Part shown: piece by piece, positions 44,625 through 53,436 of the stretch
How the letters are laid out: each line of letters begins with the position of its first letter
Position numbering within the stretch: position 1 is the stretch's first letter
NCBI RefSeq assembly: GCF_000217715.1
Contig: NC_015658.1
Span: 124,001 to 188,000, forward strand
Length of the DNA stretch: 64,000 nt
Direction: 5' to 3'
Source: Halopiger xanaduensis SH-6
Lineage (GTDB): Archaea; Halobacteriota; Halobacteria; Halobacteriales; Natrialbaceae
Position numbers and translations under genes: made by a program
The notes under the pieces: generated by a model
Told to the model about the DNA's origin: nothing
What the model saw: only the letters and a program-made list of their open reading frames with translations
The model's database searches: none

Positions 44625-44885
44625 TCAGCCGCGAGTCCCGCGCTGTGAGACCGTCACCGCAACGTGGATCGCCACGCCGACGAGAACGAGCGCAATGCCC
44701 CAGATGCCCAATATTGCGGCCCAGATGCCGGTGTTGACGATAAATGCGATGACGGTAACGATCAGTCCAACAGCGGCAGTCTGTAGCGCGTATGAATTTT
44801 GGAGTGGACCGAGGATCGACGTCTCGGTTGATCCGGTCCGGTCGAGACGACTCGCTTGCGCGTCGTCGCTAGTATCGGCGGCCAT
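44625..44885 (-). CDS. Small two-span membrane protein
   Basis: 86 aa. Hydrophilic start (ADTSDDAQASRLDRTGSTETS), then helices TAAVGLIVTVIAFIVNTGIW and ILGIWGIALVLVGVAIHVAV, and a basic tail SQRGTRG. It converges on the fused-ATPase gene and is divergent from the PL11 lyase. No family recognised. Confidence 0.6.
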   Translation of the reverse strand: MAADTSDDAQASRLDRTGSTETSILGPLQNSYALQTAAVGLIVTVIAFIVNTGIWAAILGIWGIALVLVGVAIHVAVTVSQRGTRG

Positions 44886-45186
44886 ATACCCATGTTATCG
44901 TGAACCGTGTTATCTGTTTCGGAGCGGCGAGTCGCGATCGCCCGTCTCGACGGGTCGCGTCTACACGGACTCGAGGCCGCGACGCGATTCCGGACTCGCG
45001 GGTTCGGACTGTGGTTCCGTCTGGAGTCGCAGAGCGGGAAGTCTATAGTAGCGAAATCGCCGCTGTGACGGCCGTTGAACAAATCGAGACTAGTATCGGT
45101 TTTGTCGTAATCGACGCTAATATTACTCTACCTACACAATTTTTATATAACATAACGTGGTCGGAGAAAGTGCGGTGTGAGAGACG
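44886..45186. other. Promoter region of the rhamnogalacturonan lyase gene
   Basis: 301 nt without an ORF. A strong TATA box, TTTTATATAA (45141-45150), lies 37-46 nt before the PL11 ATG, giving a predicted leader of about 14 nt. The first two-thirds are featureless to the eye. Confidence 0.6.
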
Positions 45187-47193
45187 ATGACGGATTCGAA
45201 CACAAGCGGTACGAACAGCCGACGGTATCGACGCGAGATTCTGAGCGGGATGGCGGCCGGCTCGGCGGCGTTTGCTACCGGTATGGCGGCAGCGTCTCCG
45301 GGACGAAGCGATCGGGGTAACGGCCGCGGAAACGGCGAGCGAAAGCACGGATCGAAACGGCAGGTGGAGTCCCTCGATCGCGGCCTCGTGGCCGTTCCGG
45401 CAGACGACGGGGTACTCGTCCGCTGGCGACTCCTCGGAACCGAACCCCGCGATCTGGGATTCCACGTGTATCGCGACGGCGAGCGGCTGAACAACAAACC
45501 GATCACCGAGAGTACGAACTACTTCGATCCGGATGGAACGACGGACTCGACGTACGCGGTTCGAGCGGTCGGAAACGGTCGAGCCAGCGGCAGGAAGGAC
45601 GGCGACCGTAAACCCGGGATGTCGGAATCCGTCGAAGTTTGGGACAACCAGTACAAGGAGATCCCGCTGAACAAGCCCGATCCCGTCGAGGGCGAGGACG
45701 GCGAGACGGTCACGTACCACGCCAACGACGCGAGCGTCGCCGACCTCACGGGCGACGGCACGCTCGACATCGTCCAGAAGTGGACGCCGTCGAACGCCAA
45801 GGACAACGCCCACGAGGGCCACACGAGCGACGTCCTGCTCGACGGCTACACCCTCGAGGGCGAGCACCTCTGGCGGATCAACCTCGGGCAGAACATCCGC
45901 GCGGGCGCCCACTACACGCCCTTCGTCGTCTACGACTTCGACGGCGACGGGAAGGCCGAACTCGCCGTCAGGACGTCCGACGGTGCGACGGACGCGACCG
46001 GCGAAGTGATCGGCGATCCGGACGCCGACTACGCGAACGACGTGGGACGCATCCTCGAAGGGCCGGAGTACCTCACGGTCTTCGACGGCGAAACGGGCGA
46101 AGCGCTCGCGACGGCAGACTTCGAACCAGCGCGCGGCGACATCTGCGAGTGGGGCGACTGCTACGGCAACCGCGCCGATCGGTTCCTCGCCGGCGTCGGG
46201 TACTTCGACGGCGAGCGCCCGAGCATCCTCATGACCCGGGGCTACTACGAGAAGTCGATGCTGGCCGCGTGGGACTTCCGCGACGGCGACCTCGAGATCC
46301 GCTGGATCTTCGACAGCGACGACGGCAACGAGGAGTACGAGGCCCAGGGCAACCACCAGCTCGCCACCGCCGACGTCGACGGCGACGGTAAGGACGAGGT
46401 CGTCTACGGCGCGTGCGTCATCGACCACGACGGCACCGGGCTCTACTCGACGGGTTGGAACCACGGCGACGCCCTTCACGTGGGCGACTTCGATCCGAGT
46501 CGGGACGGGCTCGAGGTCTTCCAGCCCCACGAGTGGGGACCGTACGGCGCGACGTTCCGCGACGCCGAAACGGGCGAGCTACTGTGGGGCGTCGAAGGCG
46601 AGGGCGACATCGGCCGAGGGATGATCGCGGACATCGATCCGAACTACGACGGAGCCGAGGCGTGGGCGGGGATCCCCCTGTCCGACGACGATATCGGCCT
46701 GTGGTCCGCTCAGGGCGAGCGGATCAGCGAGGATGCCGTCGACTCGATGAACTTCGGTATCTGGTGGACCGGCGACCTGCACCGCGAACTGCTTGACCAC
46801 GACTTCCTCGGCTACGACGAGGGAGGGTACGGCCACGGCTGGATCAAGAAGTGGAACCCCGAAACCGAGGAACTGGACCTCCTGCGGTCCTTCGACGGCA
46901 CGCGGTCGAACAACGGCTCGAAGGGGACGCCGTGTCTCTCGGGCGACATCCTCGGCGACTGGCGCGAGGAAGTGATCTGGCGGACCGAAGACAGCGAGGC
47001 GCTGCGGCTGTACGCCACGCCTCACGAGACCGACCACCGACTGCACACGCTGTTGCACGACACGCAGTATCGGACTGCGCTCGCGTGGCAAAACGTCGGC
47101 TACAACCAGCCGCCGTGGCCGAGCTTCTTCCTCGGGAACGGAATGGACGAGCCGCCGAAACCTAACGTCGAACCCGTCTCCGCCGACGAGTAA
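45187..47193 (+). CDS. PL11 family rhamnogalacturonan endolyase, Tat-exported
   Basis: 668 aa. N-terminal Tat-type signal (NSRRYRREILSGMAAGSAAFATG, cleavage plausible near AAASPG). The mature protein has LDRGLVAVPADDGVLVRWRLLG, then a long beta-propeller with Asp-rich, FG-GAP-like loops (TADVDGDGKDEVVYGACV; YDFDGDGKAELAVRTSDG), typical of PL11 (YesW/YesX-like) lyases that need calcium. C-terminus: DWREEVIWRTEDSEALRLYATPHETDHR. It cuts the rhamnogalacturonan I backbone by beta-elimination outside the cell, releasing fragments for the ABC importer and GH105. Confidence 0.93.
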   Translation: MTDSNTSGTNSRRYRREILSGMAAGSAAFATGMAAASPGRSDRGNGRGNGERKHGSKRQVESLDRGLVAVPADDGVLVRWRLLGTEPRDLGFHVYRDGERLNNKPITESTNYFDPDGTTDSTYAVRAVGNGRASGRKDGDRKPGMSESVEVWDNQYKEIPLNKPDPVEGEDGETVTYHANDASVADLTGDGTLDIVQKWTPSNAKDNAHEGHTSDVLLDGYTLEGEHLWRINLGQNIRAGAHYTPFVVYDFDGDGKAELAVRTSDGATDATGEVIGDPDADYANDVGRILEGPEYLTVFDGETGEALATADFEPARGDICEWGDCYGNRADRFLAGVGYFDGERPSILMTRGYYEKSMLAAWDFRDGDLEIRWIFDSDDGNEEYEAQGNHQLATADVDGDGKDEVVYGACVIDHDGTGLYSTGWNHGDALHVGDFDPSRDGLEVFQPHEWGPYGATFRDAETGELLWGVEGEGDIGRGMIADIDPNYDGAEAWAGIPLSDDDIGLWSAQGERISEDAVDSMNFGIWWTGDLHRELLDHDFLGYDEGGYGHGWIKKWNPETEELDLLRSFDGTRSNNGSKGTPCLSGDILGDWREEVIWRTEDSEALRLYATPHETDHRLHTLLHDTQYRTALAWQNVGYNQPPWPSFFLGNGMDEPPKPNVEPVSADE

Positions 47194-47409
47194 CCCGGTC
47201 ACTCACCACTACGAACCTCACTGGATGGACGCCGAGCGGCGACGGATAACGGCCGGCACGCGCTGCGTCACTCGAGACGCCCACGGGTGACCGGCGGTTC
47301 GATGCCCGGTTCCATTCTTACAGATTTACTGACGAAATATCATATATCGGCAGAAGGATTCGGAATACCGGTAGTCTTATTCGACACTGTCCGGAAGGTC
47401 CGGTCGCAA

Positions 47410-47850
47410 ATGGTACGTAGCGAATCGCTTACACGGCGACAGGTAGCGTCACTGCTCGTCACGGGTTCGGTCGGTGCCATCGCGGGTTGTGCTAGTACCG
47501 GTGACGATGACGGTGCCGACGCCGAGACGAGTAACGATACCGACGGATCCAACGATAGCGATCCAAATCTGCGCGAAGCGGAGACCGACCTCACCATTCG
47601 TATCGAAGACGAAAACGGCGACCCGGTCTCGAGCGAGAACGCGACCGTCGAGATAGTCGATCACGCGACGGATATCGAGTACACTATCGAGCAAGAGATC
47701 GAAGACGGCGTTGCGGAACCGCAATTCATCGAAGCGACGACGTACACAGTTACGATCGTCAGCGAGGAATACGAGGACGCGGAGCAAGAGATCAGCCTCG
47801 AAGCCGGCGACGAGGAAGAACTCTCGTTCGAACTCGAGGCCGCGTCGTAA
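47410..47850 (+). CDS. Small Tat lipoprotein with carboxypeptidase-regulatory-like beta domain
   Basis: 146 aa from the ATG at 47410. The signal is LTRRQVASLLVTGSVGAIAGCAS: RR plus a lipobox Cys. Next comes an acidic linker (DDDGADAETSNDTDGSND) and a beta domain LTIRIEDENGDPVSSENATVEI...YTVTIVSEEYEDAEQEISLEAGDEEELSFEL, the shape of a PEGA/CarboxypepD-reg-like fold. It is presumably anchored outside the cell and could bind carbohydrate or another exported protein. It follows the PL11 gene. Confidence 0.75.
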   Translation: MVRSESLTRRQVASLLVTGSVGAIAGCASTGDDDGADAETSNDTDGSNDSDPNLREAETDLTIRIEDENGDPVSSENATVEIVDHATDIEYTIEQEIEDGVAEPQFIEATTYTVTIVSEEYEDAEQEISLEAGDEEELSFELEAAS

Positions 47851-48003
47851 CGAGTTTGCACGTCGTCCGCGGAACACCGTTCGACGGCGCTGTAGCCCGA
47901 CCTACGCCGCCAGCGTCGCGTTGAGGAAAATCATCGCCGGCACGCACCTAGGACGTGATACCGAGACCGACTGGGTCGACAAACGTATCGAGTGGCTACC
48001 GTC

Positions 48004-49437
48004 TCAGTTCTCGAGGACGGTCGCACCCTCGAGATCGTAGTCCTCGAAATACTCGCGCTCGATATCGATCAGTTCGGCGAACAGTTCTCGAGCCTCCTCG
48101 CGGGGAATCGTCACGAGCGGCTCGTTGAGGAACGCCTCGAACGCGAGATCGAGATCGCCGGTGAAGCCCGCTTCGACGAGCGTCTCCTGGTTGTGGATCG
48201 TCGTCGTGACCATGTTGCGGACTTCTCGAGGAAGCGTACCGGCGGTGATCGGCTTGACGCCGGCGCCGGTGATGAGGACGTTCGTCTCGACGACTGCACC
48301 GTCGGGGAGGTCCGGCGTCTGGCCGACGTTGGGGTAGTTGACGTTGGTCTTCAGGGGCTCGAGACCCAGTAGCGCACGGATGATATCGACGGCTTCCTCG
48401 CCGGAGGAGGTGAAGTCAAACTCCTCAGGATGGGCCATGTACTTGTCCATCTTCGCCGGTCCGTCGCTGTCGCTGACGCGGGCGGAACTGGGCGTCAGGC
48501 GGATCCCCCAGCGCTGGATCTCAGCGGGTTCGTCGATCGAGAGATACCACGGGACGAACTCCACGAGGTGGCGGTCGCCGGCGGCGCCCAGAAGGCCGAA
48601 CTTGTCGTAGAGGTCGAACGCGACCTCGTGGTGGTTGATCCAGTAATCCTCGCCCTCGAGATCGCCGGGCTCGAAACTCGGGAGCGGCTTGCGCTCCTCG
48701 AGTTCCGCGTCGAGGTACTGGAAGACGTCGTGATCACGCCAGTAGGCCTCATCAATCCACGTGAAGTGGTTGATGCCTTTGACGTTAACGTCGATCTCGC
48801 TGCCGGCGACATTCTCGGCGTCGTCGACGTACTTCTCGGCGATCTCGGCGAGCAGCTGCTGGATGTGGAAGACCTCGTGACAGAGTCCGATGGCGTTGAT
48901 GTCGGGGTACTCTTCGTAGAGCGCTCGGGTGCAGACGGTCATCGGGTTCGTGTAGTTGAACACCCAGGCGTCGGGGCACTGTTCGCGGACCGTCGCCGCG
49001 ATCTCGCGGTACTGCGGGATCGACCGCAGCGCGCGGACCGCGCCGCCCGGGCCGCAGGTGTCGGCGACCGTCTGGTAGATGCCGTACTCCTGGGGGACGT
49101 CGATGTCGTGGACGAACGTCTCCTCGGGCGGATCTTGGGTCGAACAGATGACGAAATCGGCGTCCTCGAGCGCCGCCGCGAGGGTTTCGGCGGCCTCGAA
49201 CGTCCAGTCGCTGACGGCCTCCTCGCGGCTTCCGAGCGCGTTCCCGAGTTCGGCGTTGCGCTGGGCGGCCTCGTAATCGACGTCGTAGAGCCTGACCTGC
49301 CCTGAGACGTCCTGACACTGAAGAATGTCGTTGATAAACGTGTGGGCCCAGCCCTGACTCCCGCCGCCGACGTAGCCGATCGTGACGTCCGTTCGCGCGG
49401 TCGACGCAGTCGTCGCTGTACTGCCGAGGTGGTGCAT
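48004..49437 (-). CDS. GH4 family NAD-dependent glycosidase, probably alpha-galacturonidase-like
   Basis: 477 aa from the ATG at 49437 (a TTG at 49464 is in frame). Rossmann loop VTIGYVGGGSQGWAHTFINDIL; NYTNPMTVCTRALYEEYP (conserved Asn-Pro); GLCHEVFHI, with the metal-binding Cys-His; GINHFTWI. GH4 enzymes use NAD+ and Mn2+ with an oxidation-elimination mechanism. The tetrapeptide CHEV is the form I recall for the alpha-galacturonidase (LplD) clade, which would fit the pectin context. Cytoplasmic; no signal. Confidence 0.85.
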   Translation of the reverse strand: MHHLGSTATTASTARTDVTIGYVGGGSQGWAHTFINDILQCQDVSGQVRLYDVDYEAAQRNAELGNALGSREEAVSDWTFEAAETLAAALEDADFVICSTQDPPEETFVHDIDVPQEYGIYQTVADTCGPGGAVRALRSIPQYREIAATVREQCPDAWVFNYTNPMTVCTRALYEEYPDINAIGLCHEVFHIQQLLAEIAEKYVDDAENVAGSEIDVNVKGINHFTWIDEAYWRDHDVFQYLDAELEERKPLPSFEPGDLEGEDYWINHHEVAFDLYDKFGLLGAAGDRHLVEFVPWYLSIDEPAEIQRWGIRLTPSSARVSDSDGPAKMDKYMAHPEEFDFTSSGEEAVDIIRALLGLEPLKTNVNYPNVGQTPDLPDGAVVETNVLITGAGVKPITAGTLPREVRNMVTTTIHNQETLVEAGFTGDLDLAFEAFLNEPLVTIPREEARELFAELIDIEREYFEDYDLEGATVLEN

Positions 49438-49554
49438 GGTACCGTGACTGACGCTGACGTACAAAAACGTTGGCGTTCAGGTTGGTCCGCCCGTCGATCG
49501 TAGGTGACGGATGACGGACGATCGGTGATAGCCGCTACCCGCCGTCGCAGGCCG

Positions 49555-50307
49555 CTACCGCCACTCGAGGACGGTCTCGACCGCGTCGTCGGCGTCGCCG
49601 GTGGGCGAGAACTCGCAGCCGACGTAGCCGTCGTAGCCGGCGTCGTCGATCGCCTCGATAATGTTCTCGTAGTCGAGTTCCCCGGTACCGGGTTCGTGCC
49701 GACCGGGCACGTCCGCGATGTGGACGTGCCCGATCCGGTCGACGTTGTCGGTGATCGTCTGGATGACGTTCCCCTCGGTGACCTGCTGGTGGTAGACGTC
49801 GTACAGCAGCTGTACGTTCGGGGAGCCGACGTCGTCGACGATGTCGAACCCCTCGGCCGACGTCTCGAGGAAGTACCCCGGGTGATCGACGGCGGTGTTC
49901 AGCGGCTCGAGGACGAGCGTCACGCCCGCGTCTTCGGCGTCGGACGCGACGCGGGAGAGCACGTCCACGATGTTCTCGCGCTGGGTTTCGCGGTCGAGTC
50001 CGTCCTGATCCTGTCCGGTCGTGACGATCAGCGTCGGGACGTCGTACTCGGCGGCCGTCGCGATCGACTCCCGAATCGTTTCGACGGCGTCGTCGGCCGC
50101 GTCGGGATCGGTGAGCGTCCCGCCGGCAACGAAACCGGCGATCGGGATATCGTCCGTCTCGGCGGTCTCGCCGATCGCCTCGAGGTCCTTCTCTCGCCAG
50201 CCCCAGAACTCGACGGCGTCGGCGCCGGCCTCGGCGGCCCGCGAGATGCGATCGACGAACGGCTCGTCGTCGTAGACCATCTCGACGCAGATCGAGATCC
50301 GTGCCAT
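49555..50307 (-). CDS. Sugar isomerase/epimerase-like TIM barrel (hydroxypyruvate isomerase-like)
   Basis: 250 aa. ISICVEMVYDDEPFVDRISRAAEAGADAVEFWGWREKD is the family N-terminus. Metal ligands are suggested by TLVLEPLNT (Glu), VQLLYDVYHQQ (Asp, His), GHVHIADVPGRHEPGTGELDY (His) and VGCEFSPT (Glu), the AP_endonuc_2 pattern. It starts directly after the Gfo/Idh stop (TAG then ATG), so the two are made together. Relatives are hydroxypyruvate isomerases, epimerases or keto-glycoside lyases; the actual reaction here is open. Confidence 0.85.
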   Translation of the reverse strand: MARISICVEMVYDDEPFVDRISRAAEAGADAVEFWGWREKDLEAIGETAETDDIPIAGFVAGGTLTDPDAADDAVETIRESIATAAEYDVPTLIVTTGQDQDGLDRETQRENIVDVLSRVASDAEDAGVTLVLEPLNTAVDHPGYFLETSAEGFDIVDDVGSPNVQLLYDVYHQQVTEGNVIQTITDNVDRIGHVHIADVPGRHEPGTGELDYENIIEAIDDAGYDGYVGCEFSPTGDADDAVETVLEWR

Positions 50308-51417
50308 CTATTCCGCCTCCGCTTCGTCCATCGGCTCGGGATTCAGTTCGCCCGACTCGACCATCGCATCGAGCGGGTTGTCGTCGATCTCGAGGGGGAG
50401 ATCGACCCGGCCGCGCTTGCGGGCGGACTCCCAGGCGCCGAAGATCAGTTCGGTCGCGTTCAGGGCGTTCTCCGCGCTGAGTTCCGGCTCCTCGTCCTCC
50501 TCGAGACAGCGGACGTTTTCGGCGATAGCGCGGTCGATGAACTCCCAGCTGTGGAGGCCGTCCTCGGTCTCGACGGCTTCCCACTCGTCGTCGCCGGCGC
50601 GACGGATGCGCAACACGGGGAGGTCCTCGTCATCTCCCTCCGGCCCGACTTCGATCGTCCCCTCGGTACCGATCAGCCGGTTGTGGCACCGGACGGCACC
50701 CGTCGGACCGCCCTCGTCGGCGCTGTCGCTCGTTCCGAGGCCGTGGACGCCGTTTTCGTACTCCCACATGACGAGGGCCTGGTTCTCGTTGTGCGAGCCG
50801 AAGAGGACGTTCTCCTCGCGGTAGTCGATCTGGCCCATCACCCAGTCGGCGGGTACCTCGTCGTTGAAGTAGTTACAGAGGTCGAACGAGTGACTCCCGT
50901 AGTCGAAGATGCCGACCGGCGCCGAGAACTCGACGCGCTCTAACTCGCCGATCTCGCCGTCGTCGAGGAGTCGTTTTGCGGTCCGGACGGCGTCGCTGAA
51001 CCGGCGCTGGTGATTGAACGTCATCTGGACGTCGTGACGGGCGGCTTCCTGGGCCATCATGCGCGCGCCGCCGTAGGTCTGGGCCATCGGTTTCTCGCAG
51101 TGGACCGCGTCGACGCCCGCTCGGCAGCAGTCGATCGCGATCGACGCGTGGATCACCGGCGGAACGCACAGCGAAACGATGTCGGGGTCGACCGTCTCGA
51201 GCATCACTTCGTAGTCCTCGAAGACGTTCTCGTCGTCGATCCCGTATTCGGCCGCGAACGCCGCGGCGTTTTCGGGGACGATATCGGCGCAGGCGACGAG
51301 CTCGCACCGATCGTGTTTCTCGTATCCCTCCGCGTGGTGATACGCCATGGCGTACCCGTCGCGTCCGGGGTCGTCCGGTTCCGTCCCAGTTCCGATCACT
51401 GCTACCTGATAGGACAT
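50308..51417 (-). CDS. Gfo/Idh/MocA family oxidoreductase
   Basis: 369 aa. N-terminal nucleotide fold VAVIGTGTEPDDPGRDGYAMAYHHAEGY with an unusual insertion after the GTG, and the signature HCEKPMAQTYGGARMM with the catalytic Lys. The C-terminal domain contains FDYGSHSFDLCNYFND and ANALNATELIFGAWESARKRGRVDLPLE. It is upstream of, and probably co-transcribed with, the isomerase-like gene. The pair resembles sugar-oxidising modules. Distinct from the Gfo/Idh at 4094. Confidence 0.88.
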   Translation of the reverse strand: MSYQVAVIGTGTEPDDPGRDGYAMAYHHAEGYEKHDRCELVACADIVPENAAAFAAEYGIDDENVFEDYEVMLETVDPDIVSLCVPPVIHASIAIDCCRAGVDAVHCEKPMAQTYGGARMMAQEAARHDVQMTFNHQRRFSDAVRTAKRLLDDGEIGELERVEFSAPVGIFDYGSHSFDLCNYFNDEVPADWVMGQIDYREENVLFGSHNENQALVMWEYENGVHGLGTSDSADEGGPTGAVRCHNRLIGTEGTIEVGPEGDDEDLPVLRIRRAGDDEWEAVETEDGLHSWEFIDRAIAENVRCLEEDEEPELSAENALNATELIFGAWESARKRGRVDLPLEIDDNPLDAMVESGELNPEPMDEAEAE

Positions 51418-51558
51418 ACCATACCGTTTCAGGTCAAACAGTATAATTGTTCATCCTAGTAACCGGGTGCCGCTCGCTGCAGTGACTTGCCGGTGATCCG
51501 CCGGCGGAGGCGCCGACCGAGAGAAAGATTCAAGCGTCAGGCTGGAAAGTTCGAGACG

Positions 51559-52407
51559 ATGCAATTCGTTCGATTCGCGACCGACGGTAGCGTCCGTTGG
51601 GGCGTAACGGTCGACGACCAGACGTACGATCTGACCCGGTTCGGCGAGCCGTCCCTCGAGGAACTCGCGTCGCCGGGATACCGACGCCGAATCCGTCGCG
51701 CCGTCGAGACGGGAGAACTTCCCGAAATCGACGACCCCGAGGACCGGCTCGCGCCGGTGCCGTCGTCGGCGGTCGACCAGATTATCTGCGTCGGTCTGAA
51801 CTACCACGACCACGCCGAGGAGCAGGACGAGGAGATTCCCAAGAAACCCATGCTGTTCGCGAAGTCGCCGTCGACGGTCACCGACCCCGGTGCGCCGATC
51901 GTCCACCCCGACGACGTCGAGCAGGTCGACTACGAAGTCGAACTGGGAATCGTCATCGGCCGCACCGCCTGCGAGGTCTCGGCCGAGGAGGCCGAGGAAT
52001 ACATCGCGGGCTACACCGTCATCGACGACGTCAGCGCGCGCGACGCCCAGTTCGAGGACGGCCAGTTCTTCCGCGGGAAGAGCTACGACACGTTCGCGCC
52101 GATGGGGCCCGCCCTGACGAGCCCCGACGCCGTCGACCCCAACGATCTCGAGGTCGAACTGCGCCTCAACGGCGAGGTCAAGCAGGAGTCGACGACCGCG
52201 GAGTTCATCTTCGACGTCGGCGAGGTCGTCGAGTACATCAGCAACTTCACGACGCTGCAGCCGGGGACGGTCATCTCGACCGGCACGCCCGGCGGCGTCG
52301 GTATCTTCCGCGATCCGCCGGAACTCCTCTCGCCGGGCGACACCGTCGAAGCCGAAATCGAGGGCATCGGCACGCTCGAGAATCCGGTCGTCGGCACGGA
52401 AGAGTAG
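51559..52407 (+). CDS. Fumarylacetoacetate hydrolase (FAH) family protein, candidate 2,4-diketo-3-deoxy-L-rhamnonate hydrolase
   Basis: 282 aa from the ATG at 51559. C-terminal FAH fold: IICVGLNYHDHAEEQ, KPMLFAKSPSTVTDPGAPIVHP, VDYEVELGIVIGR (metal Glu), AGYTVIDDVSARDAQ, FRGKSYDTFAPMGPAL and GTVISTGTPGGVGIF. The family includes hydrolases, decarboxylases and isomerases. Located beside a rhamnonate-dehydratase-like gene, an amidohydrolase and a Zn dehydrogenase, the best-fitting role is the last step of non-phosphorylative L-rhamnose breakdown, giving pyruvate and L-lactate. The family is clear; the substrate is inferred. Confidence 0.85.
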   Translation: MQFVRFATDGSVRWGVTVDDQTYDLTRFGEPSLEELASPGYRRRIRRAVETGELPEIDDPEDRLAPVPSSAVDQIICVGLNYHDHAEEQDEEIPKKPMLFAKSPSTVTDPGAPIVHPDDVEQVDYEVELGIVIGRTACEVSAEEAEEYIAGYTVIDDVSARDAQFEDGQFFRGKSYDTFAPMGPALTSPDAVDPNDLEVELRLNGEVKQESTTAEFIFDVGEVVEYISNFTTLQPGTVISTGTPGGVGIFRDPPELLSPGDTVEAEIEGIGTLENPVVGTEE

Positions 52408-52437
52408 CGCGGTACCGATTCGGCGAACGGGTAGCGG

Positions 52438-53307
52438 TTAGATCCCCGCCAGATCCGTGAACGACCGCTCGGTGAGCCACTCTCGATCTTTCTGCGAGAG
52501 GAACTCGACGTGCTCGAGCCACTGCAGACTCTCCTCGTAACCGGCCTCGTCGCTGACGTTCGGGAAGTCCGAGCCCCAGACGACCCGTTCGCGGCCGAAC
52601 GTCTCGAGGAGCCAGCGGACGTGGTCGTGCATGTCGGCGTAGGGGAACTCCTCCTCGGAGCGGTGGACGATCTCCGAGATTTTCACGGCGACGTCGTACT
52701 CGTCAGCGGCGAGGGTCTCGAGCGGCGCGAACACCTCGTCGGGATCCGTATCGGGACCGGCGTGACAGAAGTGATCGAGCGCGTAGCTGAGATCGGGGTA
52801 CGTCTCGATCAGGTCGACGACCTGATCCAGCTGGTCGTGGTGGGCGAGGAGTTGAACCAGCGCGTCGGTTTCGCGAGCGGCGTCCCAGAACTCGGGCTCG
52901 TCGATCGCGTCCTCGAGCCACGTTACGCTCGGGTCGAAGGTTTCCCACATCCGATCGTAGGGACAGATCGCCCCGAGTCGGAAGCCGAGGACGCCGTCGG
53001 TCGCCATGCACGACCGCAACTGGTCGGCCGCATCGTCGGCGAACTGATCGAGCATGACGATGCCGTAGAGGTCGTCGTACTCGGCGGCGCACTCTACGGT
53101 GTACCAGTTGTCGGTCCACTCGCAGATCGGGTAACCGACGACGACGGCCTCGTCGACGCCGATCGCGTCCATGTCCGCGTGCAGCGCGTCGGCGTCGTAG
53201 ACGGTGTCGACGGAAAACTCGTCGACGGTCTCCACGAGCGGGCCGTTGACCCAGGGGTGCTCTCGATTCGGTCGCGTCCACGCGTGCGTGTGGGTATCCA
53301 GCACCAT
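52438..53307 (-). CDS. Amidohydrolase_2 family protein, candidate sugar lactonase
   Basis: 289 aa. TIM-barrel metal-dependent hydrolase: VLDTHTHAWTRPN (HxH at the start), LAHHDQLDQVVDLIETYPDLSYALDHFCHAG, and RVVWGSDFPNVS with the final Asp. L-rhamnono- and L-fucono-lactonases belong to this group, as do decarboxylases. In this cluster, opening a sugar lactone after rhamnose oxidation fits best. It converges on the FAH gene (30 nt apart). Cytoplasmic. Confidence 0.83.
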   Translation of the reverse strand: MVLDTHTHAWTRPNREHPWVNGPLVETVDEFSVDTVYDADALHADMDAIGVDEAVVVGYPICEWTDNWYTVECAAEYDDLYGIVMLDQFADDAADQLRSCMATDGVLGFRLGAICPYDRMWETFDPSVTWLEDAIDEPEFWDAARETDALVQLLAHHDQLDQVVDLIETYPDLSYALDHFCHAGPDTDPDEVFAPLETLAADEYDVAVKISEIVHRSEEEFPYADMHDHVRWLLETFGRERVVWGSDFPNVSDEAGYEESLQWLEHVEFLSQKDREWLTERSFTDLAGI

Positions 53308-53436
53308 CGTATACGAAATGCGACGCGTCGAGCGCTACTAAACGTTGTGTCGCAGAACGTCTCGAGAGCGATGCCCGACGACGGTGATATCCCGGTCCGC
53401 GGCCGGCGCTACGGGAATCGCACCGTCCGATGCGCA

